Made by a program: the position numbers and the translations under genes. The notes under the pieces are model-generated. The model was not told where the DNA came from and did no database searches. It saw only the letters and a program-made list of their open reading frames with translations. Positions 7,763-16,178 of a stretch of DNA of 23,229 nucleotides are shown one piece after another (the stretch's first letter is position 1; each line of letters begins with the position of its first letter). This DNA is from Lagierella sp. (GTDB taxonomy: Bacteria; Bacillota; Clostridia; Tissierellales; Peptoniphilaceae), in the NCBI RefSeq assembly GCF_029983815.1, contig NZ_JASBYU010000022.1, positions 1 through 23,229 of the forward strand. Direction: 5' to 3'.

Positions 7763-8846
7763 ATTTACTTTTTTGCACAGTGGAGACTTTCATCTAGGCT
7801 CGAATTTTTATTCTTCAGATTTGCCAATTGAACTTGTGGAAAGCAGAAGAGAAAACATTTGGACTTCAATTGAAAGTCTTTTTGCCATTGCAAAAGATGA
7901 AGAAATTGATTGTATTTTTTTATGTGGGGATATTTATAATGAAGATTTTATAACTCTTTCTCAACTTGAAAGACTAAATTCTCTATTTAAAACAGTTCCA
8001 AGCACTAAGATATTTATCATATTTGGGAATCATGACCCTTATAATGATAATTCGAAGTTTAAATATATAAAACTTCCATCCAATGTTTTTGTTTTTAAAG
8101 AGGATAATTTAACTTGTTTTAGTTTTGATAATGTAAATATTTATGGAATCTCTTATAAAGATAGGATTTTATATAGGGAGAGTTATTTTGATAATTTGAA
8201 TTTAAATCAAAGTAGCATAAATATCTTGATGCTTCATACAGATATTCTCATTCAAAACTCTAATTATATGGGTTTAACCTTATATGATTTAAAAAAATTG
8301 GGATTTGACTATATAGCTTTAGGGCATATCCATAAACCTCAAAATATTTCTAATAATATAATCTATCCAGGTTCTATTGAACCTCTTTCTTTTTCAGAAA
8401 CTGGAACTCATGGTATAGTATATGGAGAATTTGAGGGTAGGAAATTAAGGACTAAGTTTATACCTATTTCTGAGTCTATTTTTACAAATGTTGAGTTTAA
8501 AATTGAGAATAATTTTGATTTTTATAAGCTTTTGAATTTTTTACGAGAAGAAGCAATAGTAGAGAATAAGGAAAATTATCTTCGACTATATTTAACAGGA
8601 AGATTGGATTCAGGATTTGAAATAGATACAAGTAGTCTTGAAAAGGCTTTAAGAAAATACGTAACCTATGTACAGGTCTTTGATGAAACTGAAGATAATT
8701 ATGATATTGAAAAAATTTTGGAATTAAATAAGGAAGATCAAATAGGGATTTTTATTGAAAAAGTGAGAAAACTAAAAGTGGATAAAGAAATTAAAGATAA
8801 AGTTTTAGATTATGGTTTAACAGCTTTACTCAGGGAGGATTCATGA
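7749..8846 (+). CDS. SbcD/YhaO-type metallophosphoesterase nuclease
   Basis: This 365-aa protein is the Mre11-like partner of the ATPase encoded next. Phosphoesterase motifs are complete: HSGDFH (D13, H15), CGDIY (D61), GNHD (93-96), H163 in MLHTD, and GHIH (H193, H195), followed by the YPGSIEPLSF segment typical of SbcD/YhaO proteins. These residues bind two metal ions in DNA exo- or endonucleases of this family. The C-terminal 130 residues would contact the ATPase. The start overlaps the 209-aa gene by 14 bases with only a distant ribosome binding site (GGAAGG), implying coupled translation. Its stop overlaps the next start as ATGA. SbcD and YhaO are both possible names; the short ATPase partner favours the YhaO/YhaN type. 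Confidence 0.88.
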   Translation: MKINKFTFLHSGDFHLGSNFYSSDLPIELVESRRENIWTSIESLFAIAKDEEIDCIFLCGDIYNEDFITLSQLERLNSLFKTVPSTKIFIIFGNHDPYNDNSKFKYIKLPSNVFVFKEDNLTCFSFDNVNIYGISYKDRILYRESYFDNLNLNQSSINILMLHTDILIQNSNYMGLTLYDLKKLGFDYIALGHIHKPQNISNNIIYPGSIEPLSFSETGTHGIVYGEFEGRKLRTKFIPISESIFTNVEFKIENNFDFYKLLNFLREEAIVENKENYLRLYLTGRLDSGFEIDTSSLEKALRKYVTYVQVFDETEDNYDIEKILELNKEDQIGIFIEKVRKLKVDKEIKDKVLDYGLTALLREDS

Positions 8847-10975
8847 AATTACTAAGGCTTGAAATAAGTAATTTTGGAAAATTCAATAATAAAATCCTGG
8901 AATTAGAAGAAAATCTTGTGTTAATACAGGGAGTTAATGAGTCAGGAAAGTCAACGATTGTAAAATTTATTGAAGGTGTTTTTTACGGTTTTGTAAAACC
9001 CTATTTAAAAAACACCCGATATACCGATGACCTAGATAAGTATAGACCATGGAATGGCATGGGCTATGAAGGTTCAATTGTACTACAACACAATGAAAAG
9101 ATATATAGAGTCTATAGAAACTTCGAAGATGGCAATTATGTAATTTACAATGAATTGACAGGAAAAGATATCACTTCGGAATTAGAAAACTATCAGCCTT
9201 CCAATAAAAGTTTTCCTGGGGAGTATTTCTTTAAAGTCAGTAGCGATGTTTTTAATAATACCAAGATAATTGGACAAAACAATGTTGGTATAGATGATAA
9301 ATCCACTATCTACCTTACGGATACTCTTTTGAAAAATAGAAATAAAACTAATATGTCTAATTCGAGTTTTAAAAGCATAGAATATTTAAAGGGGTTAAAA
9401 AGAAATATAGGTACAAAGTCTAATACCAATAAACCACTTGGTTCGACATATGAGAAGTATCAGGATATATCTGAAAAAACTGAAGAAATCATTAAATTAA
9501 AATCACAATACGATAAATCTATCGCTAAGATTAGAGAATATGAAAATGAAATAGAATCTAAAAATCATCTATTGGATCTTAAAAATAGACAGCTTAAATT
9601 TGAAGAAAAAGAGAAAATTACTGGTATCTCTGAAGAAAAAAATAGGCTACTCGCTAAAATAAATGACTTAAAAAAACGAGAGGCAAAACTTCAGGCTGAG
9701 AAGGATAGATTTGAAAGTGTATTTGTACAAGTTAATAAGATCAATGAAGAAAAAAAGTATATAAAAATCGCCTTTGATGAGCTTTCCATCATCAAAAGAG
9801 AGAAATACAAAGAAAATAATAGAATTTCTACGAAAATTGATGAAGTAGACCAGGAGATAAAAGAGGAAAGATCTAACAAAGTTAAATATTTTACTACAAT
9901 TGCTAGTATGATTTTAGGTGTAGCAGTATTTATGTCTTTAATAGTAAGATTTACGGGATTAGAAGTGTTCCCAGCCATTTTATTGGTATTATTATTTAGC
10001 TTACTTTTATTCTTTTTGATTAAAAAACCGCAAGCAATAAATTCATCTAAACTTAGGGAAAGCCTAGTTATAGATAAAAAGAATATTGATGAGGATATCT
10101 TAAATATTGATAAGGAAATAGAGTATTTGCTCAATGATGAAGAAATTAAGGAAAAAGAATTTAAGGAATTGGAAAAAAATTTAAATTTAAAATATGGAAT
10201 GAGCTTTAAAGATATTGACTCAAAAGTTTCTGAACTTGAAAATATAGAAAGAACATTGTCTGAACTTAATGATAGATTAGATTTTATTGTAAAATCCTAC
10301 TCTAAGTTTAGCGTAGATGACTTAGAACATGTTGATTTTTCTAAGGAGTTTTATCTTGTTGAAAATTTAGATATAGATGACTTGTTGAAGCAAAAAGAAG
10401 ATATTAATATCAAATTGTCTAAGTTGAAAGGGGAAATTACCTTCTGGGACAAAGAAGTAAAAAATTTACCTAATCTATTAGAAAAAAAAGATTTTTTAAA
10501 GAAGCAGATTGATAAATTAGAAAAAGACATTCAAATTTTGGACCTAACTGTTGATTTGATAGATGAATCCTTTGAGGAGTCAAAAATCAACTTTTTACCA
10601 GGGTTAAATAAGCAGATTAATCATATGTTAGAGCCGATATTTAATTCATCACGAGAGTTCTATATAGATGAAAATTTAAATATTTCATTTAAGAAAGATA
10701 ATGAATCTAATTTAAAGTCTATTTTAAGCTTGAGTAAAGGTTCTAAAGATATAATCTATCTCGTTCTTAAAATAGCCATAAGTAATCAGCTCTTTGGAAA
10801 GTCTGATTTTATAATTTTAGATGATGCATTAAACTATTTAGATGATAGCCGATTGAAGGAATTTTTGTTTAATTTAAATAAGATTAAACAAAATCAGTTA
10901 ATTATTTTAACGTGTCAAGAAAGGGAATCTCGAATATTAAAGGAAGTTCTAGAGATTCCAATCATAGAATTATAG
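8843..10975 (+). CDS. SbcC/YhaN-type ATPase with membrane hairpin
   Basis: This is a 710-aa Rad50-like ABC ATPase. The N-terminal lobe has Walker A GVNESGKST (30-38). The C-terminal lobe has the LSKGS signature (630-634) and Walker B FIILDD (656-661). Between them are two coiled-coil arms. At their apex, about residues 350-393, there are two hydrophobic stretches of about 20 residues joined by a short turn and followed by KKPQ, which looks like a transmembrane hairpin. No CxxC zinc hook is visible. This organisation matches YhaN-type proteins, though it is shorter than the roughly 960-aa YhaN of B. subtilis. GGGAGG precedes the ATG, which overlaps the sbcD-type stop by 4 bases. It is likely a membrane-tethered DNA-end processing complex with the preceding nuclease. 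The role is inferred from the family. Confidence 0.87.
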   Translation: MKLLRLEISNFGKFNNKILELEENLVLIQGVNESGKSTIVKFIEGVFYGFVKPYLKNTRYTDDLDKYRPWNGMGYEGSIVLQHNEKIYRVYRNFEDGNYVIYNELTGKDITSELENYQPSNKSFPGEYFFKVSSDVFNNTKIIGQNNVGIDDKSTIYLTDTLLKNRNKTNMSNSSFKSIEYLKGLKRNIGTKSNTNKPLGSTYEKYQDISEKTEEIIKLKSQYDKSIAKIREYENEIESKNHLLDLKNRQLKFEEKEKITGISEEKNRLLAKINDLKKREAKLQAEKDRFESVFVQVNKINEEKKYIKIAFDELSIIKREKYKENNRISTKIDEVDQEIKEERSNKVKYFTTIASMILGVAVFMSLIVRFTGLEVFPAILLVLLFSLLLFFLIKKPQAINSSKLRESLVIDKKNIDEDILNIDKEIEYLLNDEEIKEKEFKELEKNLNLKYGMSFKDIDSKVSELENIERTLSELNDRLDFIVKSYSKFSVDDLEHVDFSKEFYLVENLDIDDLLKQKEDINIKLSKLKGEITFWDKEVKNLPNLLEKKDFLKKQIDKLEKDIQILDLTVDLIDESFEESKINFLPGLNKQINHMLEPIFNSSREFYIDENLNISFKKDNESNLKSILSLSKGSKDIIYLVLKIAISNQLFGKSDFIILDDALNYLDDSRLKEFLFNLNKIKQNQLIILTCQERESRILKEVLEIPIIEL

Positions 10976-10983
10976 GTGGAAAA

Positions 10984-11673
10984 ATGATTTATAGTATTTC
11001 TGACTTACATTTAGATTATACAAAAGCCAAGACCATGGAACTCTTTGGAAACAATTGGGATAATTATGAGGAAAGGATTTTTTCTAATTGGTCTGATATT
11101 GTTAAAGAAGATGATTTAGTCTTAGTTTCAGGTGATATTTCATGGGCTATGAATCTTAAAGAAGCGTATTATGACTTAATAAGAATAGATAAACTGCCTG
11201 GCAAAAAGATTTTGTTAAAGGGGAACCATGATTATTGGTGGGATTCGTTAAATAAAAACAATTCTTTAGATTTAAAGAGCATTTTTTTCCTACAAAACAA
11301 TCACTTCAATTTCCAAGGTGTCTATATTGTTGGCACTAGAGGGTGGGAAAATCTAGCTGAAGATTCTGAAGGATATAAAATTTTTAGACGTGAATTATTA
11401 AGACTAAAACTTTCTTTGGATTCCGTTCCAAAGGATAAACAACGAATTTGTATGTTACATTACCCTCCCTTTAATAAAGAAAAGGAACCTAATGATTTCC
11501 ATTATGTTTTAAAAGAGTATGGAATCAAAAAATGTATTTACGGTCACTTGCATGGACCGGGATTAGTCAATGTGGTTGAAGGATTTGTGGATGGGGTAGA
11601 ATATTACTGCACTTCCAGTGATTATTTGAATTTTAAACCGATTCAAATAATGGATGAATTCGACTTCAAATAA
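10984..11673 (+). CDS. small calcineurin-like metallophosphoesterase
   Basis: This is a 229-aa cytosolic phosphoesterase with a complete metal site: SISDLHLDY at the N-terminus, SGDISWA, LKGNHDYWW, MLHYPPFN and YGHLHG. The substrate is unknown. The GNHDYWW and LHYPP variants suggest the subgroup represented by Deinococcus DR1119, from memory. I chose ATG 10984 because AGGTGG (10974-10979) is correctly spaced and the first strand-loop SISDLHLD then begins at residue 4, as usual. A longer frame starting at 10912 lies wholly inside the ATPase gene and is unlikely. It starts 8 bases after the ATPase stop, so it is part of the same operon, and it is distinct in sequence from the SbcD-type enzyme. 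Confidence 0.88.
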   Translation: MIYSISDLHLDYTKAKTMELFGNNWDNYEERIFSNWSDIVKEDDLVLVSGDISWAMNLKEAYYDLIRIDKLPGKKILLKGNHDYWWDSLNKNNSLDLKSIFFLQNNHFNFQGVYIVGTRGWENLAEDSEGYKIFRRELLRLKLSLDSVPKDKQRICMLHYPPFNKEKEPNDFHYVLKEYGIKKCIYGHLHGPGLVNVVEGFVDGVEYYCTSSDYLNFKPIQIMDEFDFK

Positions 11674-11690
11674 ATTTCTAGGAGGAAATT

Positions 11691-12413
11691 ATGAAAGTAA
11701 TTTTTACAAAAAATTATGATGAAATGAGTAAAAAATCAGCACAAATGGTAGTAGACCAAATAAAGAGCAAGGCGGATTCTATTTTGGGATTAGCTACAGG
11801 ATCTACTCCTGTAGGCCTATATAAAAATTTAATAGATGCACATGTAAATGGTCTTGATTTTTCTCAAGTAAGAACCTTTAATTTAGATGAATATATCGGT
11901 TTGTCTCCTGATAATCCACAATCCTATAATTATTTTATGTTTGACAATCTATTTAATCACATAAATGTTAAGAGGGAGAATATAAGAATCCCACTTGGTA
12001 ATACAAATCCTGAACAAGAGATAGTTCAGTATGAAAAAGAGGTTAAGGCAGCTGGGGGAGTTGACATTCAAATTTTAGGAATTGGTCCAGATGGACATAT
12101 TGCCTTTAATGAACCGGATGAAGAATTAAATGTTCCAACTTCTATTGTTGAGCTAGAGGATAGTACTATTAAAGCCAATGCAAGATTTTTTGAAAGTGAA
12201 GATGATGTTCCAACTAGTGCCATTTCAATGGGAATGGAAACTATCTTTTCAGCTAAAAAAATCATTTTGCTAATAAGTGGATCAAATAAAGATGAATCTA
12301 CGGATTATCTAATTAATAGTAATAAAATTTCTACAAAAGTTCCAGTTAGTCTTTTGCACTTACATCATGATGTAACTGTGTTTATTGATGAAAGCAGTAT
12401 TAAAGTTAGATAA
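11691..12413 (+). CDS. nagB: glucosamine-6-phosphate deaminase
   Basis: This enzyme converts glucosamine 6-phosphate to fructose 6-phosphate and ammonia, feeding amino sugars into glycolysis. The 240-aa length is typical of Gram-positive NagB. Motifs are LATGSTPVGLY (34-44), NLDEY (D66), and GIGPDGHIAFNEP with D134, H136 and E141, corresponding to the catalytic D141-H143-E148 of the E. coli enzyme. AGGAGG lies 7 bases before the ATG. The C-terminal allosteric extension of enterobacterial enzymes is absent. No nagA or sugar transporter is adjacent. It shares an operon with DNA-repair-like genes upstream, and the stop codon overlaps the CYTH gene as TAATG. Confidence 0.96.
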   Translation: MKVIFTKNYDEMSKKSAQMVVDQIKSKADSILGLATGSTPVGLYKNLIDAHVNGLDFSQVRTFNLDEYIGLSPDNPQSYNYFMFDNLFNHINVKRENIRIPLGNTNPEQEIVQYEKEVKAAGGVDIQILGIGPDGHIAFNEPDEELNVPTSIVELEDSTIKANARFFESEDDVPTSAISMGMETIFSAKKIILLISGSNKDESTDYLINSNKISTKVPVSLLHLHHDVTVFIDESSIKVR

Positions 12414-12958
12414 TGGAAAAAGAATTAGAAATTAAAATTTTAAATATTGATTTTAAAGAGCTTGAAAGTTTACTTATTGCTAAAGGAGCTGAGAAAATTG
12501 CTCATGAGGATCAGCAAAATATAATAGTGTCAAGTGATAAGTTACATTTTGAGAATAAGGGAGACTATTTACGAATAAGAATAGTTAAGGATTTACTATC
12601 AAATAATTTGTATAAGTATCTTACTTTAAAGCGACTTAAAGATAATTCTGAGTTCAGAGAATCTGAAGAGTATACTATAAGATTTGATGATTTAGAAAAT
12701 TTAAAGGTAATTTTGAAAAATTTAGGATATGGTAATTTTGAATCAAACTTTAAGGAAAGATATAGTTATAAGTATAAAAATCTAAGAGTGGATTTTGATT
12801 ATTGGGATAAATCTTCTTTTCCCTTTGACTATGTTGAAGTAGAAGCTTTAACTAGAAGTGATTTGGATTTGTTTTTAAAGGAATTTAAGATTTCAAAGGA
12901 AAATACCACTTCAAAGTCCATTAAAGAATTAAAGGAAGAGTATTTTAAGGGGATATGA
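12413..12958 (+). CDS. CYTH domain protein
   Basis: The product (181 aa) belongs to the CYTH superfamily, whose tunnel fold binds triphosphates (adenylate cyclase class IV, thiamine triphosphatase, inorganic triphosphatase). The signature ExExK is present as ELEIK at residues 4-8. Further charged strand residues expected in the tunnel appear in YLRIRI, YLTLKR, FDYW and YVEVEA. The reaction cannot be decided from sequence; class IV cyclase-like and triphosphatase functions are both possible. The start overlaps the nagB stop by one base, so translation is coupled. The stop codon lies within the operon's terminator hairpin. Confidence 0.87.
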   Translation: MEKELEIKILNIDFKELESLLIAKGAEKIAHEDQQNIIVSSDKLHFENKGDYLRIRIVKDLLSNNLYKYLTLKRLKDNSEFRESEEYTIRFDDLENLKVILKNLGYGNFESNFKERYSYKYKNLRVDFDYWDKSSFPFDYVEVEALTRSDLDLFLKEFKISKENTTSKSIKELKEEYFKGI

Positions 12959-12975
12959 AAATATCTCCTTTTTTT
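12949..12975 (+). terminator. intrinsic terminator overlapping the CYTH stop codon
   Basis: GGGGATAT (12949-12956), a GAAA tetraloop (12957-12960), ATATCTCC (12961-12968) and seven T (12969-12975) form a strong terminator. The stop codon TGA (12956-12958) spans the stem-loop junction. It closes the moeA-to-CYTH operon. Confidence 0.92.
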
Positions 12976-12983
12976 GTTATAAT
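12975..12983 (+). promoter_or_regulatory. extended -10 promoter for the HAD gene
   Basis: TG (12975-12976), T, then TATAAT (12978-12983) form a perfect extended -10 directly behind the terminator's T-run. No good -35 is visible. The transcript would start near 12990 and carry a leader of about 115 bases containing the palindrome at 13011-13022. Confidence 0.5.
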
Positions 12984-13010
12984 CTAAATAGTTGGAATTT
13001 CAACAAAGTT

Positions 13011-13022
13011 TTATGTACATAA
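13011..13022. promoter_or_regulatory. perfect 12-bp palindrome, possible operator
   Basis: TTATGTACATAA is a perfect dyad upstream of the HAD gene, downstream of its putative -10. A partial copy, TTTATGTA, lies at about 13033-13040. The position suits a dimeric repressor, but no family can be assigned. Confidence 0.35.
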
Positions 13023-13105
13023 TTAGGTTAGATTTATGTAAGAGATGTTTCAATTATTTAATTATGTGCTAATCATTAAATTTTACATTTAGATTGGAGA
13101 AAAGA

Positions 13106-13912
13106 TTGTATAAACTACTGGCTTTAGATTTAGATGGCACCACTCTAAACAGTAATCACATGGTTGACAAGATTACTACATATTGGATTAAAAAATTAAT
13201 TAATAATGATATTAAGGTCACGATTATTTCTGGAAGGGAGCCTAGATCGGTGATTAAAGTGGCAAATGATCTTGAAATTGCTGGTTATTTGGGAGCTATG
13301 AATGGTGGGATAGTCCTTAAAGAACCTAATAAGGAAATAGTATTTAACAAAACCCTTCTTGAAAATGATGTGTTATATACTTTAGACAAGTGTAATGTCT
13401 TGGACTATGTTCCAATTGTGCTTATAGGTGATGATGCCTTTGTAGATAATAGAAATAATCCCTTTGCAAAGCTAATGGATAGATTTGCTGATAAAGCAGC
13501 AATTGAAGTAGGTGATTTAAGAGAGTATTTGACCACCAATAGATTATTAGAATCCGTTAATAAAATTATTGTATCCGACGAATATGATAGGCTAGTGAAG
13601 TTTCAACGAGAATTTAATTCCTCTGACGATACTAGGGTATTTTTTTCTCTTCCCTTTTTCTTAGAAATAAATCCAAAGGAAATTTCTAAGGGAATAGCAT
13701 TAAAATTCATCTCTGAAAGTTATGGTATAGACCCAAGTGAAATATTGGCTGTGGGAGACGGTGAAAATGATATTGCAATGTTGGAATTTTCAGGTAAATC
13801 CATAGCAATGCAAAATGCAATGGAAGGATTAAGAAAGGTTGCTGATGAATTTACAACTTCCAACGATGACTATGGAGTGGCTAGAGTAATAAAAAAATAC
13901 TTTTTTAGTTGA
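13106..13912 (+). CDS. Cof-type HAD-IIB phosphatase
   Basis: This is a 268-aa haloacid dehalogenase-superfamily phosphatase of the Cof type, probably acting on sugar phosphates or related small phosphates; the substrate is unknown. Motif I is ALDLDGT, with nucleophile D8 and D10. Motif II is in VTIISGRE. The cap domain spans roughly the middle 100 residues. Motif III/IV is in the C-terminal AVGDGENDIAML segment. I place the start at TTG 13106 because GGAG (13096-13099) is correctly spaced and the protein then begins MYKLLALDLDGT, as in relatives. An upstream in-frame TTG at 13094 overlaps that ribosome binding site. The stop codon lies within the -35 box of the pyr operon promoter, and no terminator separates them. 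Confidence 0.9.
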   Translation: MYKLLALDLDGTTLNSNHMVDKITTYWIKKLINNDIKVTIISGREPRSVIKVANDLEIAGYLGAMNGGIVLKEPNKEIVFNKTLLENDVLYTLDKCNVLDYVPIVLIGDDAFVDNRNNPFAKLMDRFADKAAIEVGDLREYLTTNRLLESVNKIIVSDEYDRLVKFQREFNSSDDTRVFFSLPFFLEINPKEISKGIALKFISESYGIDPSEILAVGDGENDIAMLEFSGKSIAMQNAMEGLRKVADEFTTSNDDYGVARVIKKYFFS

Positions 13913-13937
13913 CAAGTCCTTTTTAAAATGATATCTT
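13909..13937 (+). promoter_or_regulatory. sigma-A promoter of the pyr operon
   Basis: A consensus TTGACA (13909-13914), 17-bp spacer and TATCTT (13932-13937), with TG at 13929-13930, form an extended -10. The -35 box overlaps the TGA stop of the HAD gene. The leader would be only about 30 bases, leaving no room for a PyrR-binding attenuator. Confidence 0.8.
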
Positions 13938-13971
13938 ATTTGGAGGAAAAAAATCAACAGGAGGTATACTT

Positions 13972-14892
13972 ATGCTTAAGGGAAGAGATTTAATAGAAAT
14001 AAGTGATTTTTCAAAAGAAGATATAAAAGAAATAATGCAATTAGCTCAAGACATCATTAAGAGTCCTGAGAGTTTTTCCAGTTCTTGTTCTGGTAAGATT
14101 CTAGGGACTCTTTTTTTTGAACCATCAACGAGGACAAGGTTAAGTTTTGAATCTGCCATTCATAGATTAGGTGGTGATTGTATAGGTTTCTCAGAAAGTG
14201 CATCATCATCTACTGCAAAAGGGGAAAGTCTGGCAGACACTGTAAAGACTATAAGCAATTATGTTGATATAATTGCTATGAGACATCCAAAGGAGGGTTC
14301 TGCTACTCTATCTAAGGATTTTACAACTGTACCACTAATAAACGCCGGAGATGGAGGACATCAACACCCAACTCAAACTCTAACGGATTTATTAACAATA
14401 AATCAAACTAAAGGAACTTTTGAGAATCTGACCATTGGATTATGTGGGGACTTGAAATTTGGTCGTACGGTTCATTCTCTAGTTAAAGCTATGAGTGTAT
14501 ATGATAATAATAAATTTGTTTTTATTTCACCTAGAGAGTTAAAAATTCCTGAATATATAAAAATAATGCTTAAGAAGAGTAATGTAGAATTTATTGAAAC
14601 TGAAAGACTAAGCACTGTCATAGATAAGTTAGATATTCTTTATATGACAAGGGTACAAAGAGAAAGATTTTTCAATGAAGAAGATTATATTAGACTTAAG
14701 GATTCATATATTTTAACTATGGATAAATTAAAAAACGCAAAAAAAGACCTATCAATCTTACATCCACTGCCAAGGGTTAATGAAATAGCAGTTGAAGTGG
14801 ATCAGGATCCTAGAGCCGTTTATTTTAAACAAGTAAGATACGGTGTAATAGTCAGAATGGCACTAATTTTAAAACTTTTGGGGGTTAGATAA
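13972..14892 (+). CDS. pyrB: aspartate carbamoyltransferase catalytic subunit
   Basis: PyrB joins carbamoyl phosphate and aspartate, the first committed step of pyrimidine synthesis. The 306-aa length matches catalytic chains of the PyrB-PyrI holoenzyme. Carbamoyl-phosphate-binding STRTR is at 52-56, and the mobile S-x-x-K loop is in SSSTAKGES. MRHPKEG and GDGGHQHPTQTL are intact, as is the aspartate-binding HPLPRVNEIAVEVD near the C-terminus. AGGAGGT (13959-13965) is ideally spaced from ATG 13972. The stop TAA overlaps the pyrI start, favouring stoichiometric synthesis of the two subunits. Confidence 0.98.
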   Translation: MLKGRDLIEISDFSKEDIKEIMQLAQDIIKSPESFSSSCSGKILGTLFFEPSTRTRLSFESAIHRLGGDCIGFSESASSSTAKGESLADTVKTISNYVDIIAMRHPKEGSATLSKDFTTVPLINAGDGGHQHPTQTLTDLLTINQTKGTFENLTIGLCGDLKFGRTVHSLVKAMSVYDNNKFVFISPRELKIPEYIKIMLKKSNVEFIETERLSTVIDKLDILYMTRVQRERFFNEEDYIRLKDSYILTMDKLKNAKKDLSILHPLPRVNEIAVEVDQDPRAVYFKQVRYGVIVRMALILKLLGVR

Positions 14893-15320
14893 TGTTAACA
14901 ATAAATAGTATCAACAAAGGAATTGTAATAGATCATATTAAAGCTGGACATGGACATTATATATATGAGATGTTGGATTTGGATAAGGCAGACTATTCGG
15001 TAGCATTGATAATGAATGCTAGCTCAAATAAGATGGGAAGGAAAGATATAATAAAAATCGAAAATGTTATCGATCTTGACCTAAGAAAACTTGCTTTTAT
15101 AGATGAAACCATTACTGTTAATATAATTGAGGATCAAAAAATAATTAAAAAAATTAATGTTGAATTGCCAGATGTAGTTGAAGACATTATTCAATGTAAA
15201 AATCCAAGGTGTATTTCTACAAGCGAGAGAAATATAGTTCATAAATTTGAATTGATAGATAAAGAAGAAAAACTTTATAAATGTGCATATTGTGACCAGA
15301 TATTTGACATGGAGGAATAA
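14892..15320 (+). CDS. pyrI: aspartate carbamoyltransferase regulatory subunit
   Basis: PyrI is the nucleotide-binding regulatory chain that makes aspartate carbamoyltransferase responsive to CTP/UTP and ATP. The protein is 142 aa, slightly shorter than the 153 aa of E. coli PyrI. The N-terminal allosteric domain includes IDHIKAGHG. The C-terminal zinc domain has four cysteines at 102, 107, 131 and 134, which in this family tether PyrI to PyrB. It overlaps pyrB by one base (TAATG). Because PyrI is present, feedback control of the pathway can act on enzyme activity. Confidence 0.97.
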   Translation: MLTINSINKGIVIDHIKAGHGHYIYEMLDLDKADYSVALIMNASSNKMGRKDIIKIENVIDLDLRKLAFIDETITVNIIEDQKIIKKINVELPDVVEDIIQCKNPRCISTSERNIVHKFELIDKEEKLYKCAYCDQIFDMEE

Positions 15321-16178
15321 ATGATAATTGATAAGTTGTATAATTCTGTAAGAGAAAAGGGATTTGTATGTGTAGGATTGGATACTTCTATGGATTATAT
15401 TCCAAGAAACATATTAGATAAGTCATCTAATAAAACAGAAGCTGTTTTTGAGTTCAATAGACAAATTATTGATGCTACTTATGACATTACTGGAGTTTAT
15501 AAGATTCAGATTGCTTATTATGAGGCAATGGGAATTGAAGGCTTGGAAGCATATAAGAAGACTGTAAATTATTTAAGAAAGAAAGATTGTTTATCCATTG
15601 GCGATGTAAAGAGAGGAGATATTGCAAATACCGCAAAGGAATATGCAAAAGCTCATTTTGAAGGGGATTTTGAAGTAGATTTTATTACCCTAAATCCTTA
15701 TATGGGATATGATAGTATAACTCCGTATATGGATTATATTAAATCCGGAGAAAAGGGTGCATTTGTACTTTTAAGGACTTCTAATCCGGGAGCGAAGGAT
15801 ATTGAGTACTTAGATTATAATAATGAGCCGCTGTATTATGAAATTGGGGATAATATTTATAAAATTGCCCAAGAAGTTATTGGCGAATGTGGTTATAGTT
15901 CTTTAGGATTTGTTGTTGGAGGAACTTATAGCGAGGAAGCTTCCGAAATCAGAGAAAGATATCAAAAATCATTTTTCTTAATACCAGGATATGGTGCTCA
16001 AGGTGGAAAAGCAGAGGATATTAGATTATATCTTAATGACTTCAATGGTGGTGTCGTAAATTCATCTCGTGGAATAATCACTGCCTACAAAAAATTTGAC
16101 GATGGGGAACAGAAATTTCAAGAATATACTAGAAATGCAGTTTTAAAAATGAGAAAGGATATTTATGGAGAAAAATAA
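15321..16178 (+). CDS. pyrF: orotidine 5'-phosphate decarboxylase, type 2
   Basis: PyrF decarboxylates OMP to UMP, the final step of the pathway. The 285-aa length fits the longer subfamily 2 enzymes rather than the short 230-aa type. VCVGLD near residue 18 and the catalytic block GDVKRGDI (D95, K97) are present. LNPYMGYDS, VGGTY and FLIPGYGAQGG are the typical phosphate-site segments. GGAGGAA precedes the ATG, which directly follows the pyrI stop. Its 3' end overlaps pyrK by 14 bases. Confidence 0.97.
   Translation: MIIDKLYNSVREKGFVCVGLDTSMDYIPRNILDKSSNKTEAVFEFNRQIIDATYDITGVYKIQIAYYEAMGIEGLEAYKKTVNYLRKKDCLSIGDVKRGDIANTAKEYAKAHFEGDFEVDFITLNPYMGYDSITPYMDYIKSGEKGAFVLLRTSNPGAKDIEYLDYNNEPLYYEIGDNIYKIAQEVIGECGYSSLGFVVGGTYSEEASEIRERYQKSFFLIPGYGAQGGKAEDIRLYLNDFNGGVVNSSRGIITAYKKFDDGEQKFQEYTRNAVLKMRKDIYGEK

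Noticed and set aside
9691..10134. 147-aa reverse-strand frame opposite the ATPase gene
   Set aside because: It is antisense to a well-supported coding region and has no ribosome binding site or recognisable motifs.
10912..10983. Longer N-terminus for the small metallophosphoesterase
   Set aside because: The extension lies inside the ATPase gene in another frame. AGGTGG before ATG 10984 and the family's start at the SISDLHLD strand support the shorter form.
13094..13105. Upstream TTG as start of the HAD gene
   Set aside because: It overlaps the GGAG ribosome binding site that serves TTG 13106, and relatives begin at MYKLLALDLDGT.
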